Shown here: in pieces, positions 36,469-46,314 of the stretch
Position numbering within the stretch: the first letter of the stretch is position 1
Layout: every line of letters starts with the position of its first letter
DNA from: Amyelois transitella
Lineage: Eukaryota > Arthropoda > Insecta > Lepidoptera > Pyralidae
Assembly (NCBI RefSeq): GCF_032362555.1
Contig: NC_083522.1
Location: 4,752,001-4,816,000 of the forward strand
Reading direction: 5' to 3'
Length of the DNA: 64,000 bases
Program-made: the position numbers and the translations under genes
The notes under the pieces: model-generated
What the model was told of the DNA's origin: nothing
Databases searched by the model: none
Seen by the model: only the letters and a program-made list of their open reading frames with translations

Positions 36469-38201
36469 ATGAAGGGCTTCATAATAATAGCTTGCCTTAT
36501 CGCGGCTGCGTTTGCGGCTGATAAATATAACGCAAAATACGACAATTTTGATGTAGACACCTTGATCTCAAACGACAGACTACTAAAAGCATATATCAAT
36601 TGCTTCTTGGACAAAGGAAGGTGTACACCAGAAGGCGCTGACTTCAAAAGTAAGTACAAATTATTTAAATTAGTATATCACTTTAGTTCTTTTAATATAA
36701 TTAGCTGGAATTCCAAGAAATACGGATAGATTGATGGACCGTCAATACGTTGAAATTCTGTAATATTCTTCTTAGACAAACAATAACCTAAACAAACAAT
36801 TTTTATAAACATGAATTTAAGCTATGACGCATTTTTTTGTTACTGAATGATTTATTCAGTTTCTTTTTAGAGTTTAATTTCATAAGAAAGTTAATATTTT
36901 TCCGTTAACTTTGTCGAGTTTTAACTAAATTAGGTAGGTTGGTTGGTAGGTTGATTTAAAAAAATTACCACGTAGGAAATAATTTCCCTATAATAAACTT
37001 GGTTAATTCTAAGTGTAAGTAGATATTTTTAACTTAAGTAAACGTGACGTCAGTTGCATCAATAAACTTGTTTGCGATTTACATGTTAACACTTCATGAT
37101 ATTTTCCCCATCATGCTTTTAACGCCATTCAAGGACAACTATTCATTGAAACGATTGGTGACATGACAAAGTCTATTTAGGTACAACAAGGATATTAAGA
37201 CGTCATATTTATGTGAATTTTTACTTGTGCACCTAAAGAGTGTTTAGCTCCTTATATATACTAACTGTTGAAGGCGACTTCGTTCAGTGAAAAAATTGTG
37301 TTCTATTCTACTACACTGACAATTGCAATTCGAAAATGCTGACCACTGTATTGCCACTTTTAAAGTTAGACCAAGCCTAAAATATCTGGGAAACAGCATT
37401 CAAATCGGAGTAATAGTCTTAACATATAGACATAAAAACGGACAGAAAGTAATTCTATGCGATATCTTTCATAAGTGCAGACAACGGTCAGTTACAATTT
37501 TATTATATTATATTTATTTATTACATTATTACATGAACATAGGTAATTGTATGGATTTCACAAAGCAGGATAATATAAATCGTCCTTTAAAAGGCAGTTT
37601 ATAAAAGGGGACGAGGTCAAGGCTTATTTGGAAGGCAAAGTTCGAGCAATTTATGAACTTGTTCTACTACTTTTGTGTTGGTCTTTCGGCAGGCAGTTTC
37701 AATACTGTTTTCCTTACTTGCTTAGTTAATATTGGCCAATTTTTCAAGGACAGTACATAAAACATTTATTGGTCATAAAATAAATAAATTTCACTTGTTG
37801 TTTTAGGAGAACTCGACTACTCATAAATTTCATGAATATTACGACTGGACATAAATTTTCCTCCATTTCTTCTATTCAGAGCAATTAAACATTACATTTT
37901 CATATTAAAATAATGACAATATTTTTCAATCACATATATAAACTTTAAGTTGCCTTGCCTTTTATATTCTTTTCATAAAATTGATGAATAAACAATTTAA
38001 AAAAAATATTTTACAGAAACTCTACCAGAGGCCGTTGAAACCGTGTGCGGGAAATGTTCAGAAAAACAAAAGAACAATATCAGGAAAGTGATCAGAGCCA
38101 TCCAACAGAAACACCCGAAGCAGTGGGAAGAATTGGTGAAGAAAAATGACCCCACCGGCCAGCATCGTGATACCTTTGACAAATTCATCCAAGGAAGCTA
38201 A
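36469..38201 (+). CDS. CSP: Chemosensory protein CSP-c (OS-D family)
   Basis: Exons 36469-36649 and 38017-38201, phase 1 (donor AAAA|GTAAGT, acceptor ATTTTACAG), give 121 aa. The signal peptide is MKGFIIIACLIAAAFA, followed by DKYNAKYDNFDVDTLISND, the usual CSP N-terminal helix start. Cysteines are C45-x6-C52-x18-C71-x2-C74. It has FLDKGRCTPEGADFK before the intron and ends FDKFIQGS. It closely resembles CSP-a and CSP-i in the second half (KVIRAI...W.ELV.KNDP), so it belongs to the ordinary group of this cluster. The intron of about 1.37 kb is AT-rich with no recognised element. Confidence 0.95.
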
Positions 38202-39780
38202 TTCTCACTTAGTTTTAAATATAATCCCAGTAAGATAAGTTGATATTTCAAATCAATCATCAAGACTACAAAATTAACATAACTGAAAACTCTACACTTG
38301 TCTAACCAGTTAACGAGTTACAAAATTATAAATCAGTTTTGCTAATTTCCATTTTAGAACCACCGGTCTCATTAAAGTTGACTAGAAATGAATTATAATT
38401 AGACTTAAGTTTTTACAACGCTCTTTTTAATGTATTATACATGTGATTTTGCTCTCTTTATCCAAGGTCAGAAGTTACATTGGCTTCTCCGATAGCTTTA
38501 TAAATCAAGTGATCATGGTTATTTATTAAACAATCATTTGTTAGATTTAACATTGGGTTACATTTTTGTTGAGTGTTATTTATTTTAAATGGCACTATGT
38601 CGACTGATATATTGTAATAAATGTTTTTACTACAATAAAATGTTTTATTTTCAATTGCCCAACAATTTCAGGAAATTTATTTCCGTATTCGTACATCTTT
38701 AAAATATTTTAGAGATAAAAATTTTGATTTTGCATTGCAAATTATCATCGTATTAGAAATATGTAAGTCTCTCTATTTTTAGCTTAGGTCCATTGTATAT
38801 TTCTACTTTGTTCCCTGTCTATAGGTAGACTGAGCCTGTTCGATTACCTTTGTAATAATATGTGCACAGTGGAGGTGGCTGGTGGTGTTGCATTACATCC
38901 ATGTTTTTGTGTCAGGCCGGGCGTGCGTTGCGCCAGCCCTCGTCGTTAGCCGCTGAGCGCCTGCGCTTGACGTAACCCAGGAATTGTGCAATGGCGTCAC
39001 ATAATCTTGACGGCGCAAGCGCAATCGTTCCGCATCATATGCCACCGTCTTTATGTCATGGATTTCTTCGCCCTTTTAGGTGACAATTTCTTCATTGTTA
39101 GAATACTGAATGTAATCTTTATATTTTGTAAACAATAAATGACAGACATTTTGTATGCAATAATTAGGTATAAAAATAAAGATAGCAAATGTATTTATAA
39201 AACCTCTAATGAATATCCTTTAAAGCAGTTAGAAAACGTAAACATTTAATAACATATTGATCAGCCATCCCTAATTAGTTTGGTCAGGATATGAAAAAGG
39301 GCCCTCTGACTGCTGCAGAGCTAAATATTGATTTTCTTTTTAAAATGGTTGCGTTACACAAGTTTATTAATTTAGGTATGTTAACACACTGCCTGTTTAA
39401 TAAAAGAACTTAAGTAGTTTTGAAGCAGAATCGCTAAGAACTTGATAAGAAAAGATGGTGAAAAAGAGTGAGGAGAGACTTCATGTATCTACTGCTCTTT
39501 GATTGTAATTTACTACTGCTACTCAATACCTTCATATAAGACCTTCTCTGTCGATATGCTATATGTTATTACTAAGGCGCGAATGTTTTTACAAAGACAG
39601 TAACTGCCATGTCATACAAGTTTATATTAAAATGTAATAAAACAACGAAATTTAATTTGCTATTCATGTAATTAAAATTATCTTAACTTTAGGTAATGCT
39701 CCACATAGACTATGAAATCAGTAAGCCGATTGGATTGCCGTTTTTGGTGAATTATCACATAAAACTGGGTGAACATAGAT
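38202..39780. other. Intergenic stretch between convergent CSP-c and CSP-d, with a GC-rich island
   Basis: Mostly AT-rich, but about 38905-39065 is GC- and CpG-rich (GCCGGGCGTGCGTTGCGCCA, CTGAGCGCCTGCGCTTGACG, ACGGCGCAAGCGCAATCG). It has no long open frame, and the genes on both sides point toward it, so it is not an obvious promoter for either. Confidence 0.45.
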
Positions 39781-40451
39781 TTAATCGGATGCTACCAAGA
39801 AAGCTGTAAATGCTGCTTCATACTGACCATTGGGATCATATTTTGATTTAAATACTTTGAAGTCATCAGGTTTCTTTTCAGCTAGAGCTTTCACCGTCTT
39901 CCTCACATGGCTTCTCTGAACTGGCGTGCATTTGGAACATGAAGTAGATATAACTTCAGGAAGAATTTCTGAAAGAAAGCAGGTATTGTAGGAAATATGT
40001 TCATCTATCTTTATAAAAATACGATCAATGAAGAAAAGACAATGTTGAATTTTTAAAAGCCATCCTACGTTCCAATTGTACCTATCTCTAACGGGTCTCA
40101 GTGTAGTGGTATTAGTTTTTTTTAATAATTAAACGTAAAATAACTATAGGTACCACCGAGACCCTATCGCCATACTATTGGCACATTTCAGAATTACCCG
40201 CTGTATACCACGCGAGTTATAAATTTTTACTAAGTATTTAAATATATAACTCTTGCTGAGTATAACGTACTTTTAAACTCTTCGGAATGCTCCAAATCAC
40301 AAGGTCCTTTCTCGAGCATACAGTTGATGTATCCACTGAAAAGACTGTCATCGCCGATGATTTTATCGACATCTACTTTATCGAACTTCTCATCGTAGCA
40401 CATCACTAGTGGGATAGCTAGAGCTACAAACGCTACAGATATGGCCTTCAT
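39781..40451 (-). CDS. CSP: Chemosensory protein CSP-d (OS-D family)
   Basis: Minus-strand exons are 40451-40271 and 39968-39781 (phase 1, donor AAAA|GTACGT, acceptor TTTCTTTCAG), giving 122 aa. The signal peptide is MKAISVAFVALAIPLVMC, cleaved near CYD. Cysteines are C44-x6-C51-x19-C71-x2-C74. The spacer of 19 is one residue longer than the family standard, because CDLEHSEEFK replaces CTPEGxDFK. The second half contains YDPNGQYEAAFTAFLVASD. The promoter is identifiable: TATATAAA on the minus strand at 41121-41128 and a 5'UTR exon ending at 41051 before GTAAGA, with the acceptor TATTCCAG nine bases before the ATG. Confidence 0.93.
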
Positions 40452-41120
40452 GCTGTTTTCCTGGAATACGTAAAAGTGATTTAAGGTTCAAATAGTACCG
40501 CAGTATGTAAAAGGTACTCTTTTCTGAGATACCTTTGTGCATAAGGTTCATTGCCAACCGATGTTCTTTCTGTGCGAAAAATCTGAGGAAACCTGCATAT
40601 GTGGATAGATTCGGTTTCCCTGCAAATCTTGCGGAGGTCACACAGTAGACGCTTCATGCAAAAACTTACCCAAATCAGAGCTCCTGTCTAAAGAGGTGAC
40701 GCAACCGGTACTAACGCCAGATGGATGATTTTGTAAAATTATATGATAAGCAATCCAGCATCAACCATGAATAACGCTAGTTAGTAACATTGCTAACAAA
40801 GTTTAATAGGACGACGTTTGCTTCACTTACTACTTGACATTCCTACTTCTGGATCTTACTTTACCCAGGAGGAGAACACCAATTTAATCAAATTGAACAA
40901 ATTAAACCCTTTAATTAAAGAACTATAATATAATCAAATTGACTATAAAATAAACTTCCTCAAACCACAAGGTCTGGCCCTCATGTTTTATTTTTCATTT
41001 TCATGAAAAATAGAAAAGCTTTTAAATTAAATATAAATTTGTTTTCTTACCGTTTTTTGTAGGTACCTCTTGATAAACCTGAATGAATGTTTATGGTGAT
41101 TTTACAAAATTTTGGCAACA

Positions 41121-41128
41121 TTTATATA
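41121..41128 (-). promoter_or_regulatory. TATA box of CSP-d with 5'UTR exon (about 41098-41051)
   Basis: TATATAAATG on the minus strand. About 30 nt downstream begins a likely non-coding exon that ends at 41051 before GTAAGAAAAC. Confidence 0.55.
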
Positions 41129-41714
41129 CTAAAAATCATGGGAAATTCACAATTACCATAATTTTCAAACAGTAGAGCCAAAATTGTTACGACCGTGATC
41201 ATTAAAATATCATTAAGCCATTTAAACTAAATTGTCATTACGCTTAGAAACATTGGTATTAAAATAAGCGATGATACCATTGTACCAACTATTTTTATAC
41301 AACTATAAAAATAGATGGTACTATATGCAGACAATAATATTTATATTATATGCTTGAATATAAATTAATTCAAATTTAATAAAATATAAGTAAGAATGTT
41401 GTGGATACCTCAAGAAACATGTTCGAAATTATCTATGCTAATATAAAATAATTACAAAAACGACTGATCTAAACGGACGATTTTGATTATTTCGCACAGA
41501 CACTTGAAGGTTTTTCTAACTCGGCTATCCGTCTTTATAATTTTCACGAAAGCGTTGCCCTGCGCTAGTCATTTATGAATCTTGCTTTAAAATATATATC
41601 TACCAAATTTCATAGTAATTGAAAGGTTGTTTTTGCGTAACTTTGAAACAAAGAGATAGACTCAATTTATATTTTCACAGTACAGAATTTATATTCTTTA
41701 TTATAATGGTACAA

Positions 41715-42622
41715 TTAATTAGAAATTGCTCTTTCCAATTTATTAAAGTAAACATTATTTGGATCGTATTTGTGTCGAAATGCCACATAGTCTTCAGGCA
41801 GCTGTTTCTTTAACTCCTCTAAATATCTTCTTAGGATATGTTTCTGCGTAGGAGTGCATTTTTCACAAGACAACTGTACTATCTCTGGAATTGCTCCTGA
41901 AAATAAAAATATCCATGACTACTATTATTTACGTAATTGACCTTGATGATTTAGTTTAGTTTTAGATCAATGTCAAATCAGCAATGTCATAAATTAGTTG
42001 CCATCATGATTATTTCACATGGATGGGACGTCATTGAAATTTGAATTAATGCGATTCTTAGGGGAATCTAAACTTTACGAAGTTATGAAATTATGTCAAT
42101 AGGTTCAATTTGTAAGGTGGGCTGGGTGTAACATCCCGTAATATTCATCGTCGTTTAATCACTAAAATGTATTGAAGGTCAAAAGGTCTCATATCAAAAA
42201 AATGTCTGTCTAAAATAAACTTAAAAATAAATAAATTAAGCAGTTAAGAAAGGGTGTGTTGTTAGTAAAACGCCAGCCGACGCGTAGCGCACTCCTTCAA
42301 TCATTCGGCTCTTATAACCGAGAGGTTAGTAGAGACAAGGGCGGTGGTGGGAAATCCCCAGGGTGGACACAACTGAGACTAAGTCTAGGAGGATAATCAT
42401 GAAAATTTTAACTATTATTTATTGTCAAAAAGGATGAAACTTACTTTTAAGAGTAGCTGTCATCTTGTCACAAGGGTTCCTGTCCAAATAGCAACCGGCT
42501 GACTGTCTCATGTACTCTGGAATTTGGACCAAGCGGTTGATGTCTATGTTGTCATGTTTTGTACTATACTTCCTAGCACCTACGACCGCCAGTGCTGCTA
42601 GTATTATCAGAAAACTTCTCAT
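41715..42622 (-). CDS. CSP: Chemosensory protein CSP-e (OS-D family)
   Basis: Minus-strand exons are 42622-42445 and 41896-41715 (phase 1, donor AAAA|GTAAGT, acceptor TTATTTTCAG), giving 119 aa. I chose the ATG at 42622 because the acceptor TTTTTCAG lies nine bases upstream and longer starts would cross it. The signal peptide is MRSFLIILAALAVVGA. Cysteines are C44-x6-C51-x18-C70-x2-C73, within GCYLDRNPCDKMTATLK. The codon split across the intron gives Arg rather than the usual Lys. The C-terminus NVYFNKLERAISN lacks the usual xFxxFL ending and resembles CSP-b. A minus-strand TATATAAA at 43245-43252 and a donor at 43171 (AAAGGTATGT) may mark its promoter and 5'UTR exon. Confidence 0.93.
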
Positions 42623-45252
42623 GTTCGACACCTGAAAAAGATGACGTTGATGAATTTTCTTTTGGTCTCATTAGTAAGTGGAAACGCGTTCGTAGTCACC
42701 GGGCAACTGAGGACAACTTCAACACACTAATTAGAGAAAGAAAGATCTTAAGCTTATCTACCATAATTTTTTTAACAAACATACTCATACATAAAACAAA
42801 GTCCGCTCTTTCCCGGAGGTGTAGGCAGAGGCAACATCTTTCCACTTTCGCTTTATCCACATTCATAACTCTTCATGCTCTGCGGTTTCGGGCACTTTTG
42901 ACCTGACAATGACTGGGGACTATCTACCTATTTTAAAAAATGGGCGGGGACTGTCTGCCCATTTTTTGCTGAAGAAAAAAAAAGCTGGCCCGAGATTGGT
43001 GTTTGGCTTGTAATTTTGTAAATCAAATAGATTTTTCAGAAGCATAAAGGAAGTTACTTTTTACTCAGTAATTACTTAACGAAATACATTCTTGTTTGAC
43101 GTCAAGTGTATTCTTTTAAATGAGCAAAAGCCGTGGAACTGGAGTGGGTATTTAAAATTACAATAACATACCTTTATCCTGTCGTATTGGATTTACTAGT
43201 TGTACTGAAACAAATACTAAATATCCAGGCTCAAACAATTGCTTTTTATATATCTTTCCTCGCCCAGTCATATATATGGCTTATTAGTCACTTTAGGCAC
43301 AAAATGAGTGTGTAATTCTTAGTATTGAAATGGGAGAGGACGTCATTATGCCAAACAAATATGACATGCTAAAACATTTGGTTTGTGCTCCTAACGAAAA
43401 CATTTTTTTATTAAACTTTAAGATAAATTATTATTAATTTCTGTTAAAGTTTTCATGTCTTAAAGTAAAAATCGACTTTAAATAACACTTAATAGCTAAA
43501 AATAATTGAAATTATAGAACTACATATATGTCGTACCTAGGCGATTAGGACGGTACCTAATCAACCTACATCAAGAGGTAGTGTAAGTATATATAAAAAG
43601 TAGTCTATATTTCTACAAAAAAGTACATAGTGTTAAATCTATCAATGATAAACACCTAAAGGTAAGTATATTGTTTTGTTATTATTTTCTTTTCATGTAC
43701 TTTATATTCATGTTTTTTAATGTAGACAATGTGCTATCGCGCACGATTAAGATTTAAGAGATCTATATTTGTAAATTGACGTCCGATGAAAATGCTGCAG
43801 TGTAGTTTGTTCCGCCGCTTCTTCTACACATGGGCTTTGGAAGCGGTAGTAGTAATAATTAGATTTAAGTTATGTGACGTCAATAGTGATACCTTGTATC
43901 CAATTTTGAAAATAAATCTATTGTAGATATTCTATTCTATTTATATTCGAGCGGGCACCGGTTCTGTTCCAAAAACTATAATTTCTCTAAAGTTGATAAA
44001 AATTTGTAAAATAGCTGTCAAAGACAGAGTAAAAAGCAAAAAACAAAAAGTTACGCCGATAAACAATACAAGAAATAATTATAATTCACATTTAGGTGTA
44101 AGTACCAAAGTACGTACAAAACATAACATTGTGGTGTGTTCTTTGGTTTATAATAATTCATATTATGCTATGCCATCTAATTTATTTAAATGAGTGTGCA
44201 TCTATTCCCTTAGTCGTCTAGTTCGCCTAGTACGACATGGAAAAGATAATGATTAGTCCTATTCTAAATCTATCTGTTTTTGAATTCTGTCAATTGCGGG
44301 AAGAGAAAAGGTACGTTGATGTCGTTATATGACTATTAATAGTTTCCACATACATAGGAAACTATAGCTTTGAGTCTTTATTTGCATGCAATAATCGTAA
44401 TTACTAGTAATGAGATTACAGGATTTTCCGCAAATTAACTTTGTTTAAGACTTGGCTAGTTACTATCCGAGAGCAATTAAAATAATGGTGCCTACTTAGA
44501 AATATATATTTACTGTATGGTTTCCGGCAGACGAACAAAAATCTGTATAAAATTTTAACACGTTGTGCCGTGTGATACCCGGCACTTCCGAATGGGAACA
44601 CTCCATCTCTTTCTCATGGATGTCGTAAAAGGTGACTTAATAAATAGGCACATTCATCTAGTGCAGCTTTTACCGGGTTCCTATAATGGCGGTTATAGGT
44701 TACGAAGCAAACAGAGAAGCTTCGAGTAAAAACCTGTAAATCTAACTTACCCAATCCAGGATCTTGGTAAAACGGTTCACCCTGGCTCTTCAGAGATGTT
44801 AAAATGTTACTGGGATTAAAACCAGAAGGAAGAAAATGTTTATTCAAAACAGTTAGAAGAGAATCCAATCTTTCTGAATTCGAAAGGAGTACACTAAACC
44901 GACAAGTTTGCATGAAAAGATTGATGAACGTAGTGGAGTTAAGTAAGTTGTTGAAAATAATTTAAATGACTTCCTATTCTACTCCCACTATTTATAAATG
45001 CGAAAGTTTGTAATAATGTGAGTGTTTTTTAATTAACCTATAATTTATAATTGAACAGAAAATATTTTAAAACTCATATTCAAAAACACGTTAATCAATT
45101 TTGATATTGAGCAATTATTGACGTATTTCAAAATATGAAAGTACAATACACATTGGTGTGATGGAAAATAAAGTCAATTGCAACATTTCAAGTTCAGATT
45201 TTCCTCTAGTTGAGAAACAAGTACTTATTAAAGTGTTTAGTTCCCAACAGGC
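42623..45252. repeat. Intergenic stretch between divergent CSP-e and CSP-f with repeats
   Basis: About 42800-42905 is a minus-strand LINE C-terminal relic related to 14613-14880. About 43735-43880 is a repeat (AATGCTGCAGTGTAGTTTGT ... GGCTTTGGAAGCGGTAGTAG) also represented at 340-450. About 44583-44660 is a family-1 3' fragment and 44680-44860 a family-2 copy. The promoters of both flanking CSP genes lie at its ends. Confidence 0.5.
44680..44860 (+). repeat. Family-2 dispersed repeat (reference copy)
   Basis: Core phrases are GTAAAAACCTG, ACTTACCCAATCCAGGATC, and GGATTAAAACCAGAAGGAAG. Other copies or fragments: 1290-1420 (reverse), 6765-6885, 9765-9945 (reverse), 20700-20800 (reverse), 24236-24340, 46560-46700 (reverse), and 47600-47740. 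The type is unknown, and it is probably non-autonomous. Confidence 0.5.
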
Positions 45253-45260
45253 TATATAAG
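45253..45260 (+). promoter_or_regulatory. TATA box of CSP-f with 5'UTR exon (about 45285-45317)
   Basis: TATATAAG at 45253-45260. A likely non-coding exon ends CTGCAG at 45317 before GTAGGA, and its acceptor TTTTGTCAG ends 14 bases before the CSP-f ATG. Confidence 0.55.
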
Positions 45261-45709
45261 AAAGACTTAGTTTGCCATTATTAGGTATTGTTTGTTGGTT
45301 GGTTAGCTTCACTGCAGGTAGGAAAAGTGATTTTATGATACAGTTTTTTTTTTTCTCCAACATTGCAAGTAATTTTAATTTCAGTTATAATTAACACTAG
45401 TTAATTAGTTAGTAAAAAACATTTTCATAACGAAAAAACATGTTTAATGTTCGCTTGATTCGTTCGATTTTAATCTCAGTCACAGCAGTAGTTAAAATTG
45501 AAAATGTTCATACAAATTTTCAATTAAGAACTACATAAGTGGATGAAGCGAAGGAAGTATGCAGAAGTCGTGGCAAGTGGAAAGAGGTAGTCTCTACCTA
45601 CCCCTCCGAGAAAGAGGCGTAATTTTATGTATGTATGTAACTACAGAAGTGAGGCGAATATAATACTGTATTATGAAGTTATAATTTGTTTTTGTCAGAA
45701 TCACTCAAA

Positions 45710-46314
45710 ATGCGTGTCTTCATAATTTTGGCCATCTTAATCGCCGTGACTGCATCAGCAGAGGAGGAAAAGGATTATACGGCATTCTTCAAGGACGAAA
45801 CAAAGCTCAAGACTTCTATGGACTGCCTGCTAGATAAGGCACCTTGTGGGGAACTTCAAGGGTTGAAAGGTAGGTGACCTTTTTTTCCTAGACGTAGGTT
45901 TACCAGCTTTTCTTAGTAAGGGCTATACGCTTATAGCATTAAGATATACTTTTACCATTTGTCTCTCTGCTCTGTAAATGTTGTCTCATAGTTTATATTT
46001 CTTTGGTATTAATTAACTCCGATCAAATTGATCAGGTTAATAGTAACCTCAACCGAAAAGCTTTCTTTTGTGGTAATATTTAAACTCTGCTTACTCGTCC
46101 GGAAAAGAGACCTGATGTATATATACCCGTTTTATTCATCTTACCTACAGATAAGTTCCCGACACTAGTGAAGGATGACTGCGGCGCTTGCTCACCGGAA
46201 CAGAAGACCAGGTATGATGTGGTGAAGAAGATTCTCCAGGACAACTACCCCGAGTATTACAAAGCTTTGCAAGACAAATACCAGACGGAAAATCCGCCAA
46301 CAACCTCAAAATAA
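45710..46314 (+). CDS. CSP: Divergent short chemosensory protein CSP-f (OS-D family)
   Basis: Exons 45710-45869 and 46151-46314 (phase 1, AAAG|GTAGGT and CCTACAG) give 107 aa, the shortest in the cluster. The signal peptide is MRVFIILAILIAVTASA. Cysteines are C39-x6-C46-x17-C64-x2-C67, so the middle spacer is one short. The N-terminal helix is trimmed (EEEKDYTAFFKDETKLKTSM) and the second half is a compact AC-SPEQKTRYDVVKKILQDN. The end YYKALQDKYQTENPPTTSK lacks the YDP...F..FL block seen in its neighbours. All four cysteines, the signal peptide and clean splice sites argue for a working gene. The ATG at 45710 is chosen because the acceptor sits between it and an upstream in-frame start. AATAAA is at 46438-46443. 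Confidence 0.9.

Noticed and set aside
45686-45709. Upstream in-frame start for CSP-f
   Set aside because: The 5'UTR acceptor TTTTGTCAG lies between it and the ATG at 45710, so it is intronic.
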